From Actinospineispora acaciae DSM 45401 (GTDB lineage Bacteria; Actinomycetota; Actinomycetes; Mycobacteriales; Pseudonocardiaceae), in NCBI RefSeq assembly GCF_000620785.1, contig NZ_JIAI01000001.1:930001-994000 (forward strand): a stretch of 64,000 nt of DNA, written 5' to 3'. How positions within the stretch are numbered: the stretch's first letter is position 1; each line of letters starts with the position of its first letter. The notes beneath the pieces were generated by a model, which saw only the letters and a program-made list of their open reading frames with translations, was not told the origin of the DNA and did no database searches. Below are positions 36,048 to 44,063 of this stretch, piece by piece. The position numbers and the translations under genes were made by a program.

Positions 36048-37063
36048 CGAAGCTGTCCTTCCGTCGGGGCCTGGATGGGCAGGAACGCGCCCTCGCGCAG
36101 CCGCCGGCCCACCTCGCTGCGGGCCAGGTAGCCGGCGCCGCCGCGCACGGTGGCCTCCAGCCGGGTCGCGGTGGTGGCCACGCTCGCGGCGTCCAGCCGC
36201 AGCCGCAGCAGATCGGCTGTGCCCAGCGAGCCCAGCGAGACCGGCGCCTCGGCGGCGTCGTGCAGCCGCCGGCACACCTCGTCGGCCCGCCGCGCCGCCG
36301 CCCGGACGTCCTCGGCCAGCTCGGCGTTCGGCCCGGCGTTCGGCCCGGTGGCGTGCTCGGCCGCCTCCCGTACCGAGCGCAGCGCCAGGCCCACGCAGAA
36401 CGCGCTCTGGATCAGCAGGAACGCCGGCCGCACCCGGCCGACGAAGCCGGGCAGGTCCTCGGACAGCACCGCATCGGCCGGGACCGACACGTCCTCCAGG
36501 CGCACCGAGGACGACGCGGTGCCGTTCAGCGCCAGCAGCTCGGGGCGGCGCGCCACCGTCGTCCCCGGGTCGGACGCGCGTATCCGGACCACCGCCCGCC
36601 CGCCGGTGTCGAGCCGCACCGGCAGCACCACGACCGCGTCGGGAAAGAGGTTGGACGCCCACCTGATCGGCCCGGACAGCCGCAGCCCGGTGGGGGTGCG
36701 GGTGGCCAGCACCGGGACCGGCTCCAGCCCGGCCACATCGCGCAGCGCGGGCGCCATCGCGGTCGCCCCCACCACGCGCCCGGCCCGCAGCTCGTCGCGC
36801 GGCCCGTCGCCGTCGTTCAGGTACTCGATCACCATCAGGTGTGCCCACAGCGAGAACGCCGAGCTCAGGCACTCGCCCGCGATCCGCTCGACCAGCCGGA
36901 CCCGGTAGCCCAGGCCGCCGCCGGGCGGGGCGATGAGGTCCCGCTCGCCCAGCCAGCGGATCCCGTCCCGCACGTCGCACTCGCCCCTGTCCAGCGGCCC
37001 CGCCCGGTCGGAGAACCAGGACGCGACCTCCTCGAAGGGCACCGGGGGCGCCTGCACGCTCAC
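36023..37063 (-). CDS. Acyl-CoA dehydrogenase-like flavoprotein (possible DszC/SfnC-type monooxygenase)
   Basis: 346 residues from GTG 37063. AFSLWAHLMVIEYLN and the middle beta domain GLRLSGPIRWASNLFPDAVVVLPVR match the acyl-CoA dehydrogenase fold; the C-terminal helical domain has RLEATVRGGAGYLARSEVGRRLREG. It lies between an SsuABC-type importer and a DUF4242 gene, a setting in which relatives (SfnC, DszC) act as FMNH2-dependent monooxygenases on organosulfur compounds rather than as dehydrogenases. Its start overlaps the DUF4242 stop (GTGA). No dedicated flavin reductase is visible in the operon. Confidence 0.75.
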   Translation of the reverse strand: MSVQAPPVPFEEVASWFSDRAGPLDRGECDVRDGIRWLGERDLIAPPGGGLGYRVRLVERIAGECLSSAFSLWAHLMVIEYLNDGDGPRDELRAGRVVGATAMAPALRDVAGLEPVPVLATRTPTGLRLSGPIRWASNLFPDAVVVLPVRLDTGGRAVVRIRASDPGTTVARRPELLALNGTASSSVRLEDVSVPADAVLSEDLPGFVGRVRPAFLLIQSAFCVGLALRSVREAAEHATGPNAGPNAELAEDVRAAARRADEVCRRLHDAAEAPVSLGSLGTADLLRLRLDAASVATTATRLEATVRGGAGYLARSEVGRRLREGAFLPIQAPTEGQLRWELSRCA

Positions 37064-37605
37064 CGGTCGGTGACCGAGGGGTCGAGGGCGTGCAGCCGGT
37101 CGATCGGGGTGTCCACGGCGGCCCTGCCCCGGCGCACGGTGTCCTCGTCGGGGGCGTCGTAGAAGCACAGGCACTTCACCATGTCCTCGCGCACGTAGGT
37201 GCGCAGGAAGCTCACCTCGGGCACGTCCGCGTAGCGCGGCGCCTTGGCCTTCTTGCGCGCCAGGTAGGTGTCCATGTCCAGCTCGGCGGGCAGGTCCCAC
37301 TCCACCAGGTAGCCGGCGCGCGGCCGGGCCGCCCGCAGCTGCTCCAGCTCGGCGCCGACCAGCCGCACCGGGTCCGGCCCGGTGACCGAGGCGGCCTCGG
37401 CGAGGCGGGCGGCGGTCAGCTCGGCGAGCGACTCCGCGCGGTCCGCCGAGAGCACGGCGTAGACCCGGTCGTGCGCCCCGGTCACCTGCGACTCGATCAG
37501 CTCGCCGCCGGTGCCGGCCGCCGCCTTGTCGATCTCCACGAGCAGCGCGGCCACGCCGTCCCGGTCGGTGCGGGCGGGGACGAACTCGTACAGGTACAGC
37601 GACAC
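37060..37605 (-). CDS. DUF4242 (SCO4226-like) protein with N-terminal extension
   Basis: 181 residues from GTG 37605, with GGAGG seven bases upstream. The C-terminal half (about residues 97-175: YLVEWDLPAELDMDTYLARK and KCLCFYDAPDEDTVRRG) is a DUF4242/nickel-binding-like ferredoxin-fold domain; the N-terminal half SLYLYEFVPARTDRD looks like a divergent second copy of the same fold. The function is unknown; the family includes a reported nickel-binding member. It is the first structural gene after the leader peptide/attenuator and before the flavoprotein and ABC genes. Confidence 0.75.
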   Translation of the reverse strand: MSLYLYEFVPARTDRDGVAALLVEIDKAAAGTGGELIESQVTGAHDRVYAVLSADRAESLAELTAARLAEAASVTGPDPVRLVGAELEQLRAARPRAGYLVEWDLPAELDMDTYLARKKAKAPRYADVPEVSFLRTYVREDMVKCLCFYDAPDEDTVRRGRAAVDTPIDRLHALDPSVTDR

Positions 37606-37630
37606 GGTCTGCCTCCAAGACAGGTCAGAT

Positions 37631-37662
37631 CGCACCCGCCGGGCGACACGGCCCGGGGTGCG
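37631..37662 (-). terminator. Attenuator-like hairpin before the DUF4242 operon
   Basis: In the 90 bases between the leader peptide stop and the DUF4242 start, CGCACCC plus CGGGC pair with GCCCG plus GGGTGCG: 12 base pairs in all, with a two-base bulge and a six-base loop. It has no U-tract. Its position directly after a small cysteine-containing ORF suggests it responds to ribosome stalling on that ORF. Confidence 0.55.
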
Positions 37663-37694
37663 GGGAGGGAATCCGAGAGAGGGGGTTGCGGGGC

Positions 37695-37787
37695 TCAGCG
37701 CGCCCGGAACGGTGAGCCGGGACACGCCGCCGCGATGACGCGCAGCAGGTCGATGTGGCGACGCTGCACCAACGGTCGGGGGCTCAC
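37695..37787 (-). CDS. Leader peptide, sulfur-linked RRHIDL type
   Basis: 30-codon ORF from GTG 37787 (GGTGGG a few bases upstream). The product contains RRHIDLLRVIAAAC with a single Cys near residue 22 and a short arginine-rich tail. The R-R/L-H-I/V-D-L-x-R core followed by Cys is the pattern of the putative leader peptides found in actinomycetes ahead of sulfur and cysteine metabolism genes. It lies between the TetR operator and the DUF4242 operon, with a strong hairpin after it. I infer cysteine-dependent attenuation; no experiment supports this here. It is too short for routine gene callers. Confidence 0.65.
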   Translation of the reverse strand: MSPRPLVQRRHIDLLRVIAAACPGSPFRAR

Positions 37788-37803
37788 GCGACCCACCGTA
37801 CCG

Positions 37804-37819
37804 GACAGACCCATCTGTC
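37804..37819. promoter_or_regulatory. TetR operator GACAGA-N4-TCTGTC
   Basis: GACAGA (37804-37809) and TCTGTC (37814-37819) form a perfect inverted repeat with spacer CCCA. It lies 17-30 bases before the two possible TetR starts and upstream of the leader ORF on the other strand, so one repressor could cover both divergent promoters. Confidence 0.58.
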
Positions 37820-37848
37820 TGGAAGAGATTCCATCTATGCTGGTCGTC

Positions 37849-38436
37849 ATGCCCGTGACCACCCGCCAACCGAACCCGGCCGACCGCCTCCTGGAGGCCG
37901 CGTCCGCGTTGTTCGACGCCGAGGGCATCCGCGCCGTCGGCATCGACCGGCTGCTCGCCAGGGCCGGGGTCGCCAAGGCCAGCCTCTACCAGCACTTCGA
38001 GTCCAAGGACGAGCTGGTGCTGGCCTACCTGCGCCGCGCCGACCGCCGTGACCGGGCCGGCTACGCGCACGCGGTCCGGGCCATGGCCGACCGCCCGCTG
38101 GACCGGATCCGGGCGGTGTTCGCGCTGGCCGAGGCCGCCGCCCGCCGGCGCGGGTTCCGCGGCTGCCTCTACATCAACGCGGTCACCGAGTTCCCGGCGG
38201 CCAGGCACCCGGTGCGCGCGGTGGTCAGCGAGCACCGGGCCTGGCTGGCCGCCGAGCTGACCACCGCGCTCGCCCAGGCCGGAGCGCCGGACCCGACCCG
38301 GCTGGCCGGCCGGATCCAGCTGCTCTACGACGGCGCCCTGGTCGGGTCGAAGGCCGCCCACTCGGTGCGGCCGATCAGGGAGGCCGCCGAGCTGGTCGAC
38401 GAGCTCATCGGGGCCGCGGTGGCCGCGGTTCGGTGA
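37849..38436 (+). CDS. TetR/AcrR family regulator
   Basis: 195 residues from ATG 37849 (ATG 37837 is also in frame; sequence TATGCT there may instead be a -10 box). HTH: EAASALFDAEGIRAVGIDRLLARAGVAKASLYQHFESKDEL (shown in part), then a TetR_C domain with AARRRGFRGCLYINA, which is common in TetR proteins of the YxaF/LmrA-like kind. It is divergent from the leader peptide and DUF4242/flavoprotein/ABC operon, with its operator between them, and likely represses that operon. The inducer is unknown. Confidence 0.86.
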   Translation: MPVTTRQPNPADRLLEAASALFDAEGIRAVGIDRLLARAGVAKASLYQHFESKDELVLAYLRRADRRDRAGYAHAVRAMADRPLDRIRAVFALAEAAARRRGFRGCLYINAVTEFPAARHPVRAVVSEHRAWLAAELTTALAQAGAPDPTRLAGRIQLLYDGALVGSKAAHSVRPIREAAELVDELIGAAVAAVR

Positions 38437-38443
38437 TCCGGGC

Positions 38444-38851
38444 TCAGCCCGGTCGGTAGGTTCCCAGCGTCCACTCGATCCCCTCGGGGTCGATGACCCG
38501 GCAGCGGTAGTTGCCCCACTGGTTCGATCCCGGCTCCCAGACGCCGGTACCGCCGGAGTCGAGTGCCCTCGGGTACGCCGCGTCCACCTGGGTCGGGTCC
38601 GCGACGTTCAGGTAGTAGCCGTGCCCCGTGGTCTCGCCCCTGAGCGGCGGTCGCCGGTAGCCGTCGTGGTCGCTGAACACGACGATCGCCGCATCGCCGA
38701 CGCGCAGCTCGGCGTGGGCGATGCCGCCGCGCTCGTCCGGGAACGACGACGTCGCGCGGAACCCGAACGCGTGCTCGAGCCACCCGATGGCGGCGGGAGC
38801 GTCTTGGTAGCCGATGTAGGCGTGCAGGTGAACCTGGTTCGTCTCGGTCAT
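38444..38851 (-). CDS. VOC (glyoxalase/bleomycin resistance-like) protein
   Basis: 135 residues. HAYIGYQDAPAAIGWLEHAFGFR at the start and YRCRVIDPEGIEWTLGTY at the end are the paired beta-alpha-beta-beta-beta modules of the vicinal oxygen chelate fold. This YybH/PhnB-like sort of VOC protein has a variable metal site and no assignable substrate. It is convergent with TetR (7-base gap) and is not part of an obvious operon. Confidence 0.8.
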   Translation of the reverse strand: MTETNQVHLHAYIGYQDAPAAIGWLEHAFGFRATSSFPDERGGIAHAELRVGDAAIVVFSDHDGYRRPPLRGETTGHGYYLNVADPTQVDAAYPRALDSGGTGVWEPGSNQWGNYRCRVIDPEGIEWTLGTYRPG

Positions 38852-39135
38852 GTCCCGACGGTGTCCGGCGCGGGTGTCACGTTCTGTCCTGAATCGCCCG
38901 GTCGGGTGTCGACGCCGTGGGCGTGATGCACCTCACTCCGTACCCATATCCAGCGACAACGATGAACCATCTGTCACATGCGACGCAGCAACCACCATCG
39001 TCGGCGACCTGTGACACAAAATCCGGCCCGGACCGCAACCTCCGGGCCTGTCGCGCGTCAAACCGTGTAGATGTCGGATCGATACCCCGTAGAGTCCGGC
39101 GGCGAGCACGCGCTGATGGGGCGGAAAGGCAACGG
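38852..39135. other. Intergenic region upstream of the L,D-transpeptidase
   Basis: 284 bases between two divergently read genes. It is less GC-rich than its surroundings, with CCATATCC, TCACATGC and GTGACACAAAATCC stretches that may contain promoters, but I see no convincing -35/-10 pair, large hairpin or riboswitch. The open frame that crosses it is judged non-coding because the downstream ATG at 39136 begins a proper signal peptide. Confidence 0.4.
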
Positions 39136-39834
39136 ATGACCAGCAATCGGCAGGTCGGCAAGCGTCGACTCGCGGTAGTGGCGGCGGCCACCCTGGCCCT
39201 CACCACACTGGGCGGCGTTTACTTCACCGGTTCTGCCTTCGCGGCGGACAGTGAGCAGTCCGACGTGGCGGCCGAAGCGCACCGCACCCCCCTGGTGCCG
39301 GGCACGCCGTGCACCATCAGCGCCAGGTCCTGCGTCGACCTGGAGTCGCAGAAGGCCTGGTTGTTCAACGACGGCAAGATCGTCCGTGGCCCGGTCAAGA
39401 TCTCGTCGGGCGGCAACGGCAAGGAGACTCCGATCGGTCACTCGCTGCGGGTGTACCGCAAGGACAAGGACTTCAAGAGCACCGAGTCGCTGATGCCGAA
39501 CGGGCAGCCCGCGCCGATGCCCTGGGCGGTGTTCTTCGAGGACGGCGGGATCGCCTTCCACGGCGGCGACCCCCGCCGGTCCTCCGCCGGCTGCATCCAC
39601 CTGGCCGCGCCCGACGCCCCGGTCTGGTTCAACCACCTGCAGATCGGTGACCAGGTCCAGGTGGTCAAGGGCAGCGTCGAGATGGCGGCGCGCAAGGCCG
39701 CCGCGGGCACCCCCGGCCCCAACAACGGCAACGCCGACAACAACAACGGCGACGACAACGGCAACAGCCGCGACCACGGCCGGGGCAAGCACAAGAACGA
39801 CGACGGCGACGACGACCGCAGCCGCGACGACTAG
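39136..39834 (+). CDS. L,D-transpeptidase (YkuD domain), secreted
   Basis: 232 residues from ATG 39136. Residues 1-36 form a Sec signal peptide (KRRLAVVAAATLALTTLGG, cleavage after SAFA). The YkuD catalytic motif is HGGDPRRSSAGCIHLA with the active-site Cys, preceded by IGHSLRVYRKDK. It cross-links peptidoglycan (3-3 bonds) or attaches proteins outside the membrane. The C-terminal 45 residues are a low-complexity Asn/Asp/Arg tail (GNADNNNGDDNGNS), perhaps a disordered wall-spanning or cation-binding segment. It stands alone. Confidence 0.88.
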   Translation: MTSNRQVGKRRLAVVAAATLALTTLGGVYFTGSAFAADSEQSDVAAEAHRTPLVPGTPCTISARSCVDLESQKAWLFNDGKIVRGPVKISSGGNGKETPIGHSLRVYRKDKDFKSTESLMPNGQPAPMPWAVFFEDGGIAFHGGDPRRSSAGCIHLAAPDAPVWFNHLQIGDQVQVVKGSVEMAARKAAAGTPGPNNGNADNNNGDDNGNSRDHGRGKHKNDDGDDDRSRDD

Positions 39835-39841
39835 ACCGCGT

Positions 39842-40765
39842 ATGACCCTGGTCCGCACGCCGTTCGGCTTCACCAGCACCGCCGCCGAGGTCGCCGACGG
39901 CGTCGATCTGGGCGGGCGCCGGGCGGTGGTCACCGGTGCCGCCTCCGGCATCGGCGTGGAGACGGCGCGCGCGCTCGCCGGCGCGGGCGCCGAGGTGACC
40001 CTCGCCGTGCGGGATGCCGCCGCCGGCGAACGCACCGCCGAGGACATCGCCGCCAGCACCGGCAACGACGCGATCCGGGTCGCGGCGCTGGACCTGTCCG
40101 ACCCGGCGTCGGTGGCGGCGTTCGTGGCGTCGTGGGCCGGGCCGTTGCATGTGCTGGTCAACAACGCCGGGGTGATGGCCTGCCCCGAGTCGCGGACGCC
40201 GGCGGGCTGGGAGCTCCAGTTCGCCACCAACCACCTCGGCCACTTCGCGCTGGCCACCGGCCTGCACGCCGCGCTCGCCTCGGCGGGCGGCGCGCGGGTC
40301 GTGTCGGTCAGCTCCAGCGGGCACCAGGTGTCGCCGGTGATCTTCGACGACCTCCATTTCGTGTTCCGTCCCTACGATCCGTGGCTGGCCTACGGGCAGT
40401 CCAAGACGGCGAACGTGCTGTTCGCGGTGGAGGCGACCCGGCGCTGGGCCGGCGACGGCATCACCGCCAACGCCGTGATGCCCGGCGCCATCTACACCAA
40501 CCTGCAGCGGCACACCGGCGGCGTGGGCACCGGGCGCACCCCGGCGGACCAGTTCAAGTCGGTCCAGCAGGGCGCGGCGACGTCGGTGCTGGTCGCCGCC
40601 TCGCCGCTGCTGGAGGGCGTGGGCGGGCGCTACTTCGCGGACTGCAACGAGGCCGAGACCGTCGACCGCCGCACCGGCACCCTGGGCGGCGTGGCCCGCT
40701 ACGCGCTCGACCCGGCCAACGCCGAGCGGCTGTGGGCGGTCTCGGAGGAGCTGCTCGCCGGCTGA
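39842..40765 (+). CDS. Short-chain dehydrogenase (retinol dehydrogenase/oxidoreductase-like)
   Basis: 307 residues. TGAASGIGVETARALAGAGAEVTLAVRD, NNAGVMACPESRTPAGWELQF and the catalytic YGQSKTANVLF are the signatures of the long-tailed WWOX/retinol dehydrogenase-like SDRs. It lies 7 bases downstream of the transpeptidase but is functionally unrelated, so the two may simply be read together. The substrate is unknown. Confidence 0.87.
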   Translation: MTLVRTPFGFTSTAAEVADGVDLGGRRAVVTGAASGIGVETARALAGAGAEVTLAVRDAAAGERTAEDIAASTGNDAIRVAALDLSDPASVAAFVASWAGPLHVLVNNAGVMACPESRTPAGWELQFATNHLGHFALATGLHAALASAGGARVVSVSSSGHQVSPVIFDDLHFVFRPYDPWLAYGQSKTANVLFAVEATRRWAGDGITANAVMPGAIYTNLQRHTGGVGTGRTPADQFKSVQQGAATSVLVAASPLLEGVGGRYFADCNEAETVDRRTGTLGGVARYALDPANAERLWAVSEELLAG

Positions 40766-40783
40766 GGGCCGTCAGGCGTTTTC

Positions 40784-40811
40784 TTGACGGGTGTCACGGC
40801 GAGGCCATATC
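40784..40811 (+). promoter_or_regulatory. Candidate promoter for the cupin/SDR pair
   Basis: TTGACG at 40784-40789 and CATATC at 40806-40811 with a 16-base spacer, about 40 bases upstream of the cupin start. It resembles a housekeeping sigma promoter and lies in the only gap before this gene. Confidence 0.4.
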
Positions 40812-40849
40812 TTGCCAGCACCGACGTGATCGAGCCCAGGAGCGTTTAA

Positions 40850-41326
40850 ATGACCGGTGACGAAATCATTCTCGGCCCACTTCCCAAGGGCATCACGTTG
40901 GCCGGAGAAGGAATAGAGAAGAAGGTGTGGAACATTCTCGGCCACACCTACTACATGAAGGCCTCGAGCGACACGAGCTTTGCGTTCGAGACGTTCGACC
41001 CCCCGGGCACCGGCGTTCCACCGCACGTCCACCCGCATCAGGACGAGCACATCTACGTGCTGGAAGGCGTTTTTACGCTCTATCTCGACGGCGCCTGGGA
41101 GAAGGCGGGCCCCGGCGACACCGTGCGAATGCCGATGGGTCTTCCGCACGCCTACTACAACCGCACGCAGAACAACAGCCGTGCCTTGTTCTGGGTGAGC
41201 CCGGCCGGGCGCCTGGCCGAACTGTTCGACCAGTTGCACGACCTCGAGGACCCGGAGGAGGTAGTTCGCCGGTCGGCCCGGTGCGGCGTGGACTTCCTCC
41301 CGGCCGGACAGATCGAGGGCGCCTGA
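40850..41326 (+). CDS. Cupin domain protein
   Basis: 158 residues, one cupin domain. PPHVHPHQDEHIYVLEGVFTLYLDG gives the first metal motif (three His and one Glu) and MPMGLPHAYYNR the second; the arrangement is like quercetin-type dioxygenases and small oxygenases or isomerases. Start ATG 40850 follows CAGGAG. It is followed by an SDR after 2 bases and the two likely act together on the same compound. Codon use near its start is slightly less GC-biased than its neighbours. Confidence 0.82.
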   Translation: MTGDEIILGPLPKGITLAGEGIEKKVWNILGHTYYMKASSDTSFAFETFDPPGTGVPPHVHPHQDEHIYVLEGVFTLYLDGAWEKAGPGDTVRMPMGLPHAYYNRTQNNSRALFWVSPAGRLAELFDQLHDLEDPEEVVRRSARCGVDFLPAGQIEGA

Positions 41327-41328
41327 CC

Positions 41329-42069
41329 GTGGCGGACGCCGCCCCGACGGCCGTCATCACCGGCGCGAACTCCGGCATCGGGCTCGAATGTGGCCGCCAG
41401 CTGGTCGAGGCGGGGTGGACGGTTCACGGCCTGGACGTGCGCACCGACGAGCTGGCCGCACAGCGGGGCGTGCACCCGGTCGAGTGCGACGTCACCAGCG
41501 AGGACAGCGTCGCCGATGCGTTCTCCCTGGTCGGCGATCGGCTCGATGCCCTGGTCTGTTCGGCCGGGGTGTTGCGCACGGGCGCCCTGATGGAGATGCC
41601 GACGGCGGACTTCGACACCGTCTTCCAGGTCAACACGCGCGGGCCGTGGCTGTGCGCCAGGGCGGCGCTGCCCCTGCTGACCCGAGACCGGACGGAGAGC
41701 ACGCCGCCGGGGCGGATCGTGATGGTCGGCTCGATCTCGGCGGTACGCCCCAAGGCCGGCGGCGGCGCGTACTCGGCGTCGAAGGCGTCGCTCGCGCAGC
41801 TGGTCAGGGTCATGGGCGTGGAGCTCGCGCCCCGGCACCTGCGGGTCAACGCGGTCGCCCCGGCCACCGTGGACACCCCCATGATCCGCCGGGTGCAGCG
41901 GGGCGAGCCGTCGGCCTACCGGCCGTCCGGGCCGTCGCCGCTGGGGCGGGTGTCCACGCCGGCGGACATCGTGGCGGTCATCCGTTTCCTGCTCAGCCCG
42001 GCCTCGGACTACATCACCGGGGCCACGCTCCCCGTCGACGGCGGCACCTCGGCGGCGATCCCCGGTTAG
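41329..42069 (+). CDS. Short-chain dehydrogenase/reductase
   Basis: 246-residue classical SDR from GTG 41329. TGANSGIGLECGRQL, CSAGVLRTGALME and YSASKASLAQL give cofactor, NAG-region and catalytic motifs; the end ITGATLPVDGGTSAAIPG is canonical. It follows the cupin by 2 bases. It is convergent with the transporter/zinc-finger gene (2-base gap). The substrate is unknown. Confidence 0.87.
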   Translation: MADAAPTAVITGANSGIGLECGRQLVEAGWTVHGLDVRTDELAAQRGVHPVECDVTSEDSVADAFSLVGDRLDALVCSAGVLRTGALMEMPTADFDTVFQVNTRGPWLCARAALPLLTRDRTESTPPGRIVMVGSISAVRPKAGGGAYSASKASLAQLVRVMGVELAPRHLRVNAVAPATVDTPMIRRVQRGEPSAYRPSGPSPLGRVSTPADIVAVIRFLLSPASDYITGATLPVDGGTSAAIPG

Positions 42070-42071
42070 GT

Positions 42072-44033
42072 CTACGGCTTGCGGGCGGCCGGGGTGAGCA
42101 GCAGCTCGTCCGGGAAGCACCATGCCCAGTCCTCGCCGGGCTGGAACGACGCGACCACCGGGTGCGTGCTGGCGTGCCAGTGGGCGGTGGCGTGGCGGCC
42201 CGGCGAGTCGTCACAGCAGCCGACGTGGCCGCAGGACAGGCATTTGCGCAGGTGGACCCACTGGGTGCCGTCGCGCAGGCACTCCTCGCAGCCGTCGGGG
42301 GTGCCCGGCGGCGGGTCGCCGATCTGGTCGAGGTGCCCGCAGCTGGCGTCGCCCGTCACCACGTAGGCCCCGGCGCCACGGTCCTCGGCGGCGGGGGGTG
42401 CGGCCGCGGCCGGCGAGGACCGGATCAGCGCGAGCACCACGATGCCACCGAGCACGATGATCCCGATGCCGATCAGGAAGACGTCGGTCAGCGCGTGGCC
42501 GAACGAGTCGTTGTAGGCGGACGCCAGCGTGCCGCCGGCGGCACCGAGCGCCCTGGCCGCCGCGGCGGTGTCGCCGGACGCGACCAGGTGCCCGGCGGCG
42601 TCCGCGGCCGGCGCCGGGACTCCCCCGCCGACCAGCGTGGACGTCACCCCGCTGGACAGCCGCGCCTCGAGCACCGACCCGAGCCCGGCGATGCCCGCCG
42701 CGATGCCGATCTGGCGGGCGGTGTTGTTGACCCCGGAGGCCATGCCGCTGTGCGCGGCGTCCACCGTGCTCAACGCGGCCACCGTCATGGTCGGGTTCAC
42801 CATGCCGCCGCCGATGCCGAACAGCACCAGCCCCGGCAGCAGCCGCAGGCTCCCCGAACCGGGGGTGAGCCCGAGCATCAGGGCGAGCCCCGCCCCGCAC
42901 AGCAGCAGGCCCAGCACCAGCGACGCGCGCACCCCGACCACCGCGGTGATCCGCGCCGCGAGCAGCGAGACCACCAGCGAGGCCACCGCGAACGGGGCGA
43001 TCTGCAACCCCGCCAGCACCGGGCTCGAACCGGCCACCCGCAGCAGGAACAGCGTGAGGTAGACCAGCGGCGCGAACCCGGCCGCCGCGAACACGACGGC
43101 CACCAGGGTGGCGCCGATGAAGGTCGGGTTGCGCATCAGCGCCGGCGAGATCAGCGGGTTGGCGACCCGGAACTCCGCGAGCAGGAACGCGCCGAAGAAC
43201 AGCGCCGACCCACCGGCCATGACCAGCGTGAACACGCTGAGCCAGCCGGCCGAGTTGCCCAGCTGGATGAGCACGATGAGCAGCACCAGCGACACCGTCA
43301 GCAGCCCGGCGCCCAGCCAGTCCAGGCCCTCGGCCGACGCGTCGCGGCTCTCCCGCAGGTGACGCAGCCCGACCGCGGCGGTGGGGATCACCAGGACGAC
43401 GGCAAGGCCGAACTCGGAGCGCCAGCCGGCGGTCTGCACCAGGACGCCGCCCAGCAGCGGGCCGAGCGCGATCGCCGCCGACACGCTCGCGCCCCACACG
43501 CCGATCGCCCGCGCCCGCGCCGGCCCGGCGAACTCGGCGGCGATCAGCGCCAGGCCGCTCGGGAACAGGATCGCGGCGCCCAACCCCTGCAGCACCCGCC
43601 CCGCCACCAGCAGCCCGGCCGTCGGGGCCAGCGCACACAGCAGCGACGCCGCGCCGAACACTGCCAGGCCCACCAGGAACAGCCGCCGCCGGCCGTACCG
43701 GTCACCGAGCGCGCCGCCGGTGAGCAGGAACGAGGCCAGCACCAGCGCGTACGCGGACAGCACCCACTGCTGCGCGGTGAACCCGGCCGCCAGGTCGTCG
43801 GCGATCGCCGGCAGCGCCACGTTCGGCGCCGTCACGTTGAACAGCAGCAGCGACGAGGCCAGGCACACCACCGTCAGCGTCCACCGCTGGCAGCGCCGCG
43901 CGCCCTCGACGGTCTCGCCGGGCGGCCTCGGCGCGGCCGGGGTGTCCGGATGCGCCGGGCACGCCCCCATCCCCGCCGCCGGCACCAGCCAGGACAGGCC
44001 GCGGCCTCCAGAAACCAGCCCAGGTGCATTCAT
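42072..44033 (-). CDS. DHA2-type MFS transporter fused to UBP-type zinc finger
   Basis: 653 residues in one uninterrupted frame. Residues about 45-545 form a 14-helix DHA2 drug/proton antiporter: LFNVTAPNVALPAIADDL, GALGDRYGRRRLFLVG (motif A), GRVLQGLGAAILFPSGLALI and LGPLLGGVLVQTAGWR (motif C region). After a proline/alanine linker, residues about 565-645 form a UBP-type zinc finger: CGHLDQIG, GCEECLRDG, CLSCGHVGCCDDSPGRHATAH and STHPVVASF. In eukaryotes this fold binds the ubiquitin C-terminus; actinobacteria carry it as small stand-alone proteins. It likely lies in the cytoplasm. An efflux role is inferred. No TetR repressor is adjacent; the response regulator gene follows upstream. Confidence 0.85.
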   Translation of the reverse strand: MNAPGLVSGGRGLSWLVPAAGMGACPAHPDTPAAPRPPGETVEGARRCQRWTLTVVCLASSLLLFNVTAPNVALPAIADDLAAGFTAQQWVLSAYALVLASFLLTGGALGDRYGRRRLFLVGLAVFGAASLLCALAPTAGLLVAGRVLQGLGAAILFPSGLALIAAEFAGPARARAIGVWGASVSAAIALGPLLGGVLVQTAGWRSEFGLAVVLVIPTAAVGLRHLRESRDASAEGLDWLGAGLLTVSLVLLIVLIQLGNSAGWLSVFTLVMAGGSALFFGAFLLAEFRVANPLISPALMRNPTFIGATLVAVVFAAAGFAPLVYLTLFLLRVAGSSPVLAGLQIAPFAVASLVVSLLAARITAVVGVRASLVLGLLLCGAGLALMLGLTPGSGSLRLLPGLVLFGIGGGMVNPTMTVAALSTVDAAHSGMASGVNNTARQIGIAAGIAGLGSVLEARLSSGVTSTLVGGGVPAPAADAAGHLVASGDTAAAARALGAAGGTLASAYNDSFGHALTDVFLIGIGIIVLGGIVVLALIRSSPAAAAPPAAEDRGAGAYVVTGDASCGHLDQIGDPPPGTPDGCEECLRDGTQWVHLRKCLSCGHVGCCDDSPGRHATAHWHASTHPVVASFQPGEDWAWCFPDELLLTPAARKP

Positions 44034-44063
44034 GCCGTCCCCTGCCCTCGCCCAGGCGAACGA

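Noticed and set aside
38852-39135. Cyclic-di-AMP (ydaO-type) riboswitch before the L,D-transpeptidase
   Set aside because: Wall-remodelling genes in actinomycetes often have one, but I could not find its conserved stems or motifs here.
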